Source of the DNA: Xylocopa sonorina
Taxonomy: Eukaryota > Arthropoda > Insecta > Hymenoptera > Apidae
Direction of reading: 5' to 3'
NCBI RefSeq assembly: GCF_050948175.1
Contig: NC_135195.1
Coordinates: 10,754,001 to 10,818,000, forward strand
DNA: 64,000 nucleotides
The translations under genes and the position numbers were made by a program. A model generated the notes under the pieces. It had not been told where the DNA came from, did no database searches, and saw only the letters and a program-made list of their open reading frames with translations. This document shows positions 11,347 to 22,213 of this stretch, in pieces. Numbering within the stretch: the stretch's first letter is position 1; every line of letters starts with the position of its first letter.

Positions 11347-13503
11347 GTTTGAATAGTCTGATTTTTAATAGCGAATTAATACTTGAGCTAATACGTTTGT
11401 AAAGAATTTCCAATGATTTTTGGACGACATAGTTGCATTAGAGTAAGCACGTCAAGTATTATTTTTTTCCTAGTAGAAAACGGTTTTAATGACGGAACAT
11501 TCGCATGCGTAATGGAGTTGATGTTAGATGCTTGTGAGTTTCTTTTTTTTCTAGATGGCAAAAATTTAGGTGTTCATTAATATTTTTGTTTCGATGCGTA
11601 CATTTTGTGAACGATGACAGTATTATAAAAACGACACTCAGATGCGACGAATGATGAAAATAATTCCACTCGACGAGAAAGAGATACATATATTTACCAA
11701 AGATTATTGTAAGGTTTAGCTGTAATTCAATTGGTAACTTAAAAAAAAAATACTAGTATATATTTTCATTTAGAATTTTTGAATACTTCTCATTGTTACT
11801 ATTCAATTACACATTATATCTCTGTTAGTTACATTTAGTTATACATATTTCTTTTTATTCGCATGTGAATGAAATACGTGAAAGGTATAGTATAATAATG
11901 CCTATTAATTTACTGTGTACATATACGTTTTTAGTTTTTATTTAAAAATTACACATCGTTTATTTTTCGTAATAGACTTATCATTGTTGGGATTCTTCAT
12001 TTTAATTTTTTTCTTTCAATTTAATTCCTATAATACCACTAAATATAGATGTATTAACAATTGTAACGTCATAATACTACATTACTAATATCTCTTTTTA
12101 AACTGTACATATATTATAATTCTAGTTGAGTAATTATAAGTGTATTATTTTTCATTATATCGTATTATTTTATATCATTTCTTATGCCAAATTCATAAGG
12201 GCATTGCCTCTTCGTATAAAGTGAGCAATTATTCGAAATGAAGAATTATAGCCACCACATCATAGATTTATAGTTGTTCGCATTCTTGGTATGCATGGCA
12301 ACACGATGCATTCGTCTTTCGCTCTGTCACGATTAATAAATACGAAAAGGTCGACATTGACGCCATCGTGGATAAAATACACGCGTTTGAGCACGAAATT
12401 CTTGTAGCCGCGCGTATTGTGAAGTTACGAGGCTCCCTCGCGATAGGAATTCGTATTATGTAAATACGCACATGTAAGACACCAGTCGTGCCTTTAAATA
12501 AAGTCTTCTACAGTGTCGTGTACCATACGAGAAGCTGCACGATGTTGTATTATATTAATAGCTGTAGTTCCACCTGTTGTCTGACGTCTTCCGCTCTCAA
12601 TCACGGCTGTTGCTCTTCTCTCGTTGCATAGACATAGAATAATTTTATACGCTCAGAAAAATTTCAAAAATTGAGAAAATAGCCATGAAAATAAAAATAA
12701 ATATAGTTGCTTTTGAAAAAGATAACTTTTCTTTTTGATATGGGCATCGAATGTCACGTTCCTATTTAAATTCATAAAACACAAGAGAACTTAATAAAGG
12801 GCGTCTAAAGCGCCACGCAAGGTAGTTATTTGAAAATATATAAACTATTTAAAGATACCGGCGTAATCTTGTAAAAATAAAACATAGTTTGAAGTTAATA
12901 ATGCAGTAAGCATAAGTCACGAATTTTATTTTTAATTGAAAAGTAGAATCGTGTGATCAGGTTCCTAATTATTTTTTCAAATCTTTTTCTACCCTTAAAA
13001 CTTTACGTGTTTACGTATGTAGATGGCGACAGTATAGGATTCAAAGTTGTTTTCTTAGCATTGTAAATGTTTGTTGTATTGCGAATACTACTATTATTTT
13101 GTGATATAAAAAATTAGTAACTAACAATTATTGATTATAAGTGGATACACTTTTATTCGACGCTTAATAGTATAATAGTCTCCTTGTTTCATAACCAAGT
13201 GATAATCATCGTTGCCAATACTTATTGAAATTTATTTTCACCAAGAGTGAGTAAAGAATAGTTTGATACGAAAATAAAAGCAATGTCATGTTATTTTAGA
13301 AGTATTTCGAAATAGAAATGATAATTTTCCCTTTAAGTATCATTTGACAACGTTAAAAGAGAAAATCGTACAATTTTAAAGGTTATGTCATTTTCAGAAC
13401 ATATATAACCATACATTCTATTTTTCTAGGAGCATCTAACTATATTCTTTGGCATTGTAATATTCTAATATTTTTTTAAATGTATAATGTGTTTATATTT
13501 CAG
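11347..13503 (+). other. MLCK 3' untranslated region and intergenic region, with 5' part of the SNRNP35 gene
   Basis: Very AT-rich. The acceptor ttatatttcag directly before the SNRNP35 ATG implies at least one non-coding first exon in this stretch, but I cannot place it. No coding signal on either strand. Confidence 0.5.
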
Positions 13504-14229
13504 ATGGATGCGTTACAGAATTGGAGTCCATATGCCAAGGAATACGATCCGTTAAAAGCAGGTAGCATAGATGGTACGGACACAGAGCCACATGACAAAG
13601 CTATTAGCCGTGCAATGCAGGCACACTATGAACCACCCCATGGATTAAAATCAAAACCGGAAAGGACATTGTTTGTTGCCAGATTTGGTTCAAAAATTAC
13701 AAAGCATGACTTAAAGGAGGTATGATATTAATATCTTCTTTACCTTCTAACAATTCTATTATACATTTAAAACATTAATAAATTTAGTTTTTTTCTAGGT
13801 ATGGGGAAGTAGTCTCAGCAAAAGTAATAGTTGACGTTGTAACTGGACTCTCTCAGGGTTATGGATTTGTAGAAATGAGAAGTGAAGATGAAGCTAGGAA
13901 AGTAATTAGACGTTGTATTGATGCCACGTTAAAGGGTTATCAAATTTTTGTAGATTATGAATGTGGCCGTACATTGAAAGGATGGAAACCAAGGAGGCTT
14001 GGTGAGTAATTAAATTCTTGTTTTTTCTTGGTAGATAGGTAGTTGTAACATTTATGATTGTAATTGTATAGGTGGTGGTTTTGGTGGTAAGAAGGGATCA
14101 GGGCAACTTAGATTTGGTGGGAAAGACAGACCATTCAAGAAACCTATTGTACCCAATATTATAAGACCTCATCATCATGAGGAACATCACCGTGATCAAG
14201 AATATCACCATCGACATCATTATCACTGA
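13504..14229 (+). CDS. SNRNP35: U11/U12 small nuclear ribonucleoprotein 35 kDa protein
   Basis: Three exons, 13504-13719, 13788-14001 and 14072-14229, encode 195 aa. The start is the ATG directly after the acceptor ttatatttcag; the 8 upstream in-frame codons are intronic. The N-terminus WSPYAKEYDPLKAGSIDGTD is a strong match to this family. An RRM follows: RNP2-like TLFVARF, then FFSRYGEVVSAKVIVD, then RNP1-like QGYGFVEM, then IFVDYECGRTLKGWKPRRL and a Gly-rich segment GGGFGGKKGSGQLRFGGKDR. In the family this protein belongs to the U11/U12 di-snRNP, which recognises minor-class introns in the nucleus. The C-terminus is short and His-rich instead of the long Arg/Glu/Asp tail of vertebrate forms. 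The second exon must start at 13788, not at the stronger-looking AG at 13798, to keep the frame and the conserved FFSRYG. Confidence 0.95.
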
Positions 14230-14556
14230 AAAAAGTTTGATATTTTTTACACCAATTTTCATTGTGTAAGAGTTAATTGATTATTTTCCTATATAAATCA
14301 TAAGTGAAATTGAGCATAAAAATTTGCCAACAATATTATCTCGCTAAATGCGCTCGTAGAAAGATACATGTGCAAATTTTGCAATTTTGACACGAGTCCA
14401 ATGCAAATATTTGGGAGATTAGTACTTATGTGTCTTTTAAACACATAGAAACATTCCTAATAGGTGTTATGAAACACATTACACTATTATTAAATCTTTG
14501 TTTACTCCGAATAACGTTGGTATATTAGAAAATTAATTTAAAATGTAAATATTCTG

Positions 14557-14562
14557 AATAAA
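14557..14562 (+). terminator. Polyadenylation signal AATAAA of SNRNP35
   Basis: Canonical hexamer 328 bases after the stop codon, in AT-rich 3' untranslated sequence; another AATAAA lies shortly after it. Confidence 0.6.
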
Positions 14563-15966
14563 ATGTACAAACGATAATAATCATAAATAAATCATATTTT
14601 ATTAACTAAAATATAATTAAATGTTCGATTAATATTTTAAACTAACATATTTTTGACTTTACATTATTGTACTTTTTATTGTACTTTAAATTATTGTATT
14701 TTATTTTTTTAAACATTAAATATAACACCGATTTAAAAATATTTCTAAAATGTAGCAAGTAGAATTTTTTTTCCTCCACCAAGTCTGTGCTATATCTGAA
14801 TTTTAAAACACAACCTTCACACTTTTTGCCTGATGTCATTCAGAAAAATCTTTTTTTTCAAGATTGCGTAAATTCTGGCAGATGCCAAAACCGCTTCTCA
14901 GTGAGTTATGTTCTTGTGTTCATTTTCGAAAATGACAAAGCACGTTCTAAACAAATAACATGCTTTTTAAAATAAAACACAGACACTTCCAAATAGTTTT
15001 AATCTTGTTACAGAAATAAAAAGATTTTTAAATTATCGGCACAATTACAATTATTGTACGAAGTCGTAGATCAATTTTATGATACTGCTAAAACTCATTA
15101 TTATCGAGTCGGGGCGAAAAAGGTCACGAGGAACTCAGTTGTTTGACTCGTTTTATCTGAGATTAATTAACACGTCGTTGGCTAATGAATTTTAGCGTTA
15201 ATAGCGGCTGTACAGAGAAGCGCCATAATAGGTTCAATTCTGTTAAATGGAATCAAGTCCATTTAATAATGGAATTTCCGCGCATCGAATAAAATCGATT
15301 ACGCGTCATATTTTTACGTTTTTTTTCTAGAATATAATTTAATTGCATAGAGCACAGCACGGTTCCACTTGCATGCAGATGATTGCAAGCTGTTTGACTT
15401 CGATATTTCCGCAATCTTTTCCTTTTCGTCCTAAATTTTCTTAACTACCTTTTCTTTCAGGTGTTAATTTAATCCCTCTTGGTTTTCCATCATGAATCAT
15501 TTAAAAAGAAAATCTCTTTCTCAGATTAAATTTTTTAGACTCAGGCTAAACCAAGTAAATCTTTCTCAAATAATCTATGATTCAATTGAGTTAGCCATTG
15601 TACCTATAAGCGGTTCATACCGCATTCGGTCACCAAGGACAACTAAACGTGTATTTAACTACTTCCCCTGGGATCCGATATTATAACCATGATCTTCACA
15701 ATGGTGGATCAATATCGTCCAATCTCCTCTCCAATTCAATACCAGATATTTATAGATTCCATCTCAGGAGACCTTAAATTCTTTACATTGTGTGGGCGTG
15801 TGGCAAAGTTAACGCGCGTCGCACGGCCAATTAATCAGGGGAGGATCATCGGAGCGGAGCAAGCCAAGGGTGTCGAGCTTTCCTGGCGCGGTATGAAGCG
15901 ACGTCGTCAGCGTCGTGGAACTTTATACCCGGTCGTCGTGGCGCCCTCTCCACGGCGCAGCCTCCT

Positions 15967-15976
15967 CCATATATGG
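15967..15976. promoter_or_regulatory. CArG box (SRF-type site)
   Basis: CCATATATGG is a perfect palindromic match to CC(A/T)6GG. It lies in a GC-rich island about 6.2 kb upstream of the troponin T start codon. SRF-type sites are common in muscle enhancers; function here is inferred only. Confidence 0.4.
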
Positions 15977-16356
15977 AGTCGCCTCGTGGTTCCGACGTCG
16001 TCCACGCGGACGAAGTTTCAAGCCTCCAGGCTGCCTCTGATAAGGTAGCCTCCCCTTCCTCGAGGCGTCGCGCTCTGCCTCCTCCACCCTCGCCAAGGTC
16101 TCAGAGGGCCAACCCACATTTCGTTTATCGCGGCTCCTATTTCGTCGGCTCTGCTCGGACGCTGCTCCCGTTTCCACAACGCTATGCTACTCTGCCCCTA
16201 GTGCTTTTTTTATTCACGGACACCGCTGCCGCAGTAGTATAAGCCTGTACGTACGCGGCCGTAGTCGCTGTACAGAATCCGTTACAATAGACGTTCCAAA
16301 GAATATTCCCCTGTTTGAATCCTTTTCTTCAGTTCAGTACACCTTTAATGTGTCGA

Positions 16357-16366
16357 CTATTTTTAG
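16357..16366. promoter_or_regulatory. MEF2 binding site consensus
   Basis: CTATTTTTAG is a perfect match to the MEF2 consensus YTAWWWWTAR, 380 bases from the CArG box. MEF2 drives muscle gene expression, including Drosophila troponin T enhancers; assignment to this gene is inference. Confidence 0.4.
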
Positions 16367-19300
16367 ACCCCAGTTGCTTTTTTCCCGATTAAGAACATGT
16401 GTGAATGGTATGAGTAGAGAAAATTTGCAGTTCTGGATACGACAAATTCTTGGGAGACACTTTTGGTCATAACTTATATTATGACTGGATAGCAAACATG
16501 ACGATATGTCAATTTTTTTATGCATTTGCCTAGCACAATTTTATATCTTTTTCCTCACTGTATGCACATCATGCATATCCTCGGATATTCTCTCTCATAT
16601 GTTCGGAAAGCCTCATTTTCATTCCTCTAATACATACTTTGACATACAAAATTTTATGCCATTTTGAAATTTCACGATAGCTTCTCAGTTACGGCAGGAA
16701 ATTTTGTACGAGAAAATAAAATTTCCTCACGATACGTTTTATCACTTTTCACGAAGGATATGAAAAGCATCGCCGGCAGGCATTGATAAAATATCGCAAA
16801 TAAAATGATCGGCCATAAAATACGTTAACGTGTTCCATTCAGAATATTACTGTCTCATTATTAGTTAATAAATTAAGACGCGCATCAAAATTGATATTAC
16901 TCGTTAACGTAACAAGAACTACACTGAATTTCAAGGCACCGAGTCTGTTGGGTGTTCCTTTGCTTTGACCAAAGGACCCACTAGCCACGAGCTTCATGTT
17001 ATTGCTGGAGGGTAAATATATTTAGTGGCGTGTCCATGTAGACGGTTGGCCACTAAACTTTCCACTGGTAGCAAGCTGAAACGGCCATTAGATAGATACA
17101 ATGTAGCTATATCGGCATCAGAAATAATTCATTTGTCTGTAGAATTTATTCAGAACTTCTGCGTTGGTATTCTTATATAGAACATCTCAATCCTCAACAG
17201 ACGACTTGTTTAAGGGGTTTTTCTCCTCTACGAGAACAGTTGGTTTCATTTGGACAGTGATGTATAACGTAATGATTTTGTATTACCAGCTTTGGTAATT
17301 CGTACGAACATCCGTCCAACGAGAAATGATGGCATTAAGTAGATAGAACCTACACTGATCGGGCGGCCGCGCTACGTGTTTGCAGTAATGAGACTAACGA
17401 GGGTAGAATGTGAACTCTGCACGTTTATGCAAACTGTTGCGTTGATGCTAACTTTGCGACACATACTACCACGAGTGTAATAGTCCAATTAGAAACAGTG
17501 GAGCCATTTTTGTTGGACGTTTGCTGATTCTATTAGTGTCGCAAAGGAATTTTCCTGAAAGGATCAATTAAAAAAATCAGATTTCTTGCAACTATTTATA
17601 TTGTTCACAACGCGAAGTACTATAGATGGAGTTCAGAAAAGAGCGAGGAAAAAATAATTGTACGCAATAAACAGTCCCGTCGAATAGCGGCGCTCGTAAA
17701 GCGTTTCTTAATTTGCCGCAATTTCCAACTCTCATTTCTCTTTTCCTTCCACCCCTTCGTATCCGCCTCTCTGTGAAACGTGGCTACAATTACGAACTCG
17801 AGATTTCTCGGTTGGCCATTAAAAATACATTCGCATTTTCTTCTTTCTTTCACGCTAGCCGGTGAACGGAAGTAAAAGGGAAACGTGAAAAGGCTCGCGG
17901 GGCGGTTGCCACGTAACGTTCGAATAAATTGTTTGAAATTACGCCGGGTACTTGCAGAGTTCGGGAATTAAAGCCCTTATCATCGAGCGGGGGAATTTAG
18001 AAGCGTTCGTCAACCTGGGACGTTGAACGGTAAGGGTTGCTATGTATATGAACTCCTTCGGGATAAGTGCTTTCGCTTTGAGGCTAGTTAGAAAGTTAGA
18101 GCATTCGAGCGTGAGAGGTTCCGGGATGAAAAGCGATGTAAGAAATGTTGCCAAGTACAATGGGTTGAAAACCGTGGCTATTTATATGATTGAGTGTTGC
18201 ACTTCCTCTAGTAATTACCTAGCGATTAATAATGCCTTATATCTTATTTAGTATGTACACCGTATACAATTATTCCATCTTGATTGCATTTAAAATCAAT
18301 AAACGATCCTCGTATCTAATGTCGACAGGTATAGGTAAAGGGTTGAAACTGAGAAACTTCGTTAAAGTCGACGGAACTAAAGTATTCGAAATGATTTGAT
18401 TTCTCACATTGAAAGTATAGAATCCCCTAACAAGTATTTCTTAAAGAAGATGATACATCTAACGAAACCGCACCAATTAATTCGCGCCCTTTCATCGAAT
18501 CACTCTCCTGCAACCACTACGATCGCCATCCAGCGTAAGGAGAGCAACGGAACGACAACGGCAGAGAGGTTCCATCCTCAAACACTGGTGGGCTCCTAAT
18601 CAAGGTATTCAAAACTCGCCTGTCCCTCCCAAATCCCGCGGTTCCATCGATGATTCGTGTCAGCAAAACCGTCAGAGATACGGCGGGGGCGTAACGCGGT
18701 CCGCAGAAGGGGTCCACAGGGGAAAGGGAGCCGTGATCCACGCACGGGAACGCGTCTAGAAGGGACGAAAATAGTAGCGTGCCAGGATCGTATCACGCTC
18801 GCGCCCCACGGACGTGGTATCTGCTATCTATTAATAGCGAAACGAAAGGGAGCGATCTCTCGAGTCGGCCGTACCGAGGAGTAGGCATCCGTTCCGAGTC
18901 TTGGTGCTGTCCAGGCTTTGCTCGCAGGACTTCAGAGCCGCTCGAGCTGTCGCGGACTCCACATTCCACCGGCAAAAGCTCTTCCCGTGCGTGCCTGTTG
19001 GAAGCATCTCACTTGCTCGGCTGGTGCCCCGAGGCGAACCCTCATATCACACCGACATACACGTACACATAAAACACAACCGCGTCTCCCACCCACCCGC
19101 ATACAACATTGCCAAACACACATTTCACACCGAGTTCGAGTGTAAGTTTCAACCAAGCATTTATCAATTGTGCTAATTAATCATTGCTCGTTCGATTGTT
19201 GGTTTCATTCAGTGGTACCGTATGTACGTTCTCGCCCTCGATCTTGGTCTGCTGGTGTTTCGCACGTCGATCGACGATACGCCGATATGGGTTTCGAGTA

Positions 19301-21360
19301 CAGTGAACGTTAGATCGCATGCCCCGCATATAAGTTCGCCACAGTGATATATGCGTATACCGATCAGACGTCGCTGACCAAGGGGAACCTCCTCGTACTT
19401 CGTTGCCGTTTCGTGGACCGATTTCATGTACGTGGGTGAATCGTAATGTTCGCTGTCTAACTACCAAGGACCACTGTATTAGGTGTTTCTAACTTTTACC
19501 GTGCTACGTGTGATCATCTGTGTGCCGATGTACGGAGTTTCGTTGCTCCATGACGATTGCATAAGACGATGGAGCTGCGTAAGAAAAACGCGTCTAGATG
19601 AGGTGCGGGAATGCGATGCATCATTTGTGTTAAAATTGTTTCTCAGCAAGATACGTTTCAAGGCTGGAAATTGTGGAAATCTAGCCGAACCAGACGACTA
19701 GATGATCAATGACGGTACGTAATTGATCAATGAGCCAGAGTACTGTCACGGTGAAAAGATTTATTTTCACAGCTTAATATAGACACGATCTTCTTATGCA
19801 ATCGTTATGGAACTATGAAAACATCTTCTACACATCAAAACGTATAAAACGATTACACGTTGTAAAGTAAAAGTTGCAAGCGATAGTTCTACGTATTTAG
19901 CCCGCGAACTTTTCAATTCACCAGCGTGTCATGAGCTACAGTAGAGGTACCGGAAGATTCGTTGAAACCAAGTGCGAAAGTGAAACGACCGCAGATATAT
20001 TAAACCGAGTTTGAAGGATGACCCCCAGATTTCGAGAGTGAAGGAACTGGTCTAGCGCCTCGAGGACCGAACTTTCTTCTCACGGATGATCGCGTGAAGT
20101 TGTCTGGTTGGAGTACACGTAGACGGTAAACAGTATGAAAGATGGTCCCGAGATTTCTGTCGAAAACGACCTAGAGGCATTCGATTCGCGAGGATTTACG
20201 AGAGGAAAAGCCGCGAGCAAGCGGTGTCTGACCATGCTCCGACTCTATCTACTGGAGCTACGTATGAAGATCGACGTCTCGTTCGCCTCGAGGCTAAAAT
20301 CTGAAGGTCGGAAGGGAAACTTCGGAGGAGAACTGTTCGACAAATTTCCGGGAGACGCTTGGAAAACGTGACGACGAACTTGTCGAATATCCGCCGGAGT
20401 TTTGCCTCATCCTCGACCATTTTTCACGGTGTGCTTCCGCTCAACGAGATAACCATGTGACATGCATTAATCGTTACGGAAATTTACGATCGTTGTCAGA
20501 AGATGAGGATGGCTTTGTTGCCGTGCGTAATGGCTTTTAGTTTAATAAAACTGCCAAAGATGGAAGGGTGCATTTGACGAGTGAACGAAGGAAATTCGTA
20601 AAATGTAGGCAGAAAGAATTATGAATATAACGCACGATTAATTGACACGCGAATGCAAATCCAATTAAGTACCTGTCTCTGTAATATCTTTTACAAAAAA
20701 AGCAATTCGATTAATCGCGAGGGACGATGTTATTTCCCTTTTCTAATATGGCGGGTCAAAGGAGCACCAATATAGAATCGCGTTGGCGCCGTGATAACTC
20801 GACGCCTATAAATGTACGTCGAATATCCCGTTTCAAGACGCTCGTGCGTGACGTATATAATTATGTAATATTGTTGCCACTCCTACGCCTGGTGTCAGCC
20901 TACACGACACTGTGCACCGCAACACGTAAGGCCAAACACCGTGCCTGGCGGATTTGCAAAATTAGCACCTCGGACAGGCATCCTGAGGTCTTCAATCTCC
21001 GACGCCAAATTTCGACGAACGGATCAATTTTATTCGCGCTATGCTACTATTGTTCGAATGCCATTTAGTTCGCTATAGAAGGCAACCAGGAATGAATTAT
21101 TGGCGCCAACGGTCGCCGATGCCAAGAGCATTGGCGAACGGCAACGAAAAAAACATAACAGGAGGGAAATATTTATTAATGGGGTTGAAGAAATAGAAAA
21201 AAAGAATCTATCTAGTGAAAGTCGATGCTTAATTCGTTTGTGAGGGCAGGAAACGATCGGCTAGCCCGATGACGACAACGGCAACGAAGACGAGATCGAG
21301 AAAGAGGTGGAGGAACTTCCATAGAGAGCGAGGAAGGCGTACGAGGGAGAAAAAGAGCGA

Positions 21361-21500
21361 GAAAGAAGGAAGGGAAAAGAGGAGAGAGAGAGACATATAC
21401 ACACACAGAGACAGACAGAGAGAGAAAAAGCCAATAAACGAAGGAAGAGAGAGAGACACATAGATAGAACGTACAGAGAGCGAGAGAGAGAAGAGTAGAG
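21361..21500 (+). repeat. GA-rich low-complexity tract
   Basis: Interrupted GA/GAGA simple sequence about 0.7-0.8 kb before the troponin T start exon. It resembles GAGA-factor-type DNA but may be only a degenerate microsatellite. Confidence 0.7.
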
Positions 21501-22167
21501 AGTCGAGTTTTCTAAAATTAGAGCAACGAGGAAGAGAAGGGGATGGCTCCTTATAGAGCTTGCGACGTCGAGCTTGCGGCCAGGGTTAGCAAACTGGCAC
21601 TCTCTTTCCCGTCTCAGAATATCAGATTACCTTTGCACCAGTGCATCGTCTCGCCCCTTCGACTTCTTCCTTTCTTTTCTAGCTTTCTCTTTCTCGCGGC
21701 AGCAAGGTTCGATTTATGCTCGAGCGGCACCCCCTCTGGCTGTCCCTCGCCCTTTACCATCCGTTTCTCCCTCTTTTAACCCACTGCTTGTTTATCGAGG
21801 ATTTTCTGTGAGAAGTGCGCCACATCCGTGGTATTCAAAGCGAGAAAGGGACGATCGAATCGCTGCACAAGCGGCCGTATTGGACAGTATTCCTCTTCTT
21901 CTGGTCGAGGATATTTTTCTATCTTTGAAAAACGGTGAAAGAGGACGCAAAATTCACTATCAGTAGTATACGTTAGAATTTCTATTGAAAAGTATCGGAA
22001 AGATTCAATTTCGAAATACACGATTCGATCGTTCTTCTAATTTTTTTTTTATTGCTGTGAAAAATCGTGAATGAAAATCGAATAATTTATGCGTCGTGGT
22101 ATATGTAACGAAGAAGTATCTGACGAGGACGCGTTGTGTTAATCAGTGGTTTGTTTGCGTGTTGCAG

Positions 22168-22213
22168 CACCGTAACCACCAGCAAACATGTCTGACGACG
22201 AGGAGCAATACTC
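22168..22213 (+). CDS. up: Troponin T start exon
   Basis: The acceptor gtgttgcag ends at 22167, then 20 untranslated bases, ATG at 22188 in good context (aacATG), and a donor gtaagt at 22214. It encodes MSDDEEQY plus two bases of Ser. The acceptor shows that an upstream non-coding exon exists. Confidence 0.9.

Larger units (their letters stand above)
14563..22167 (+). other. Intergenic region and troponin T upstream region or first intron
   Basis: No coding exon is supported. The stretch 15800-16250 is notably GC-richer and holds the CArG box; a MEF2 site follows at 16357. A second GC-rich block is 18650-19100, and 21270-21500 is GA-rich. The acceptor gtgttgcag before the troponin T ATG implies a non-coding first exon somewhere here, which I could not place. 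Confidence 0.5.

Noticed and set aside
13480..13503. Upstream in-frame ATG of SNRNP35
   Set aside because: It lies in the intron before the acceptor ttatatttcag; the family N-terminus starts at 13504.
15689..16242. Open frames of 119 and 89 codons in the GC-rich island
   Set aside because: They overlap in different frames, have no family pattern or splice context, and the Arg/Ser/Pro bias reflects base composition.
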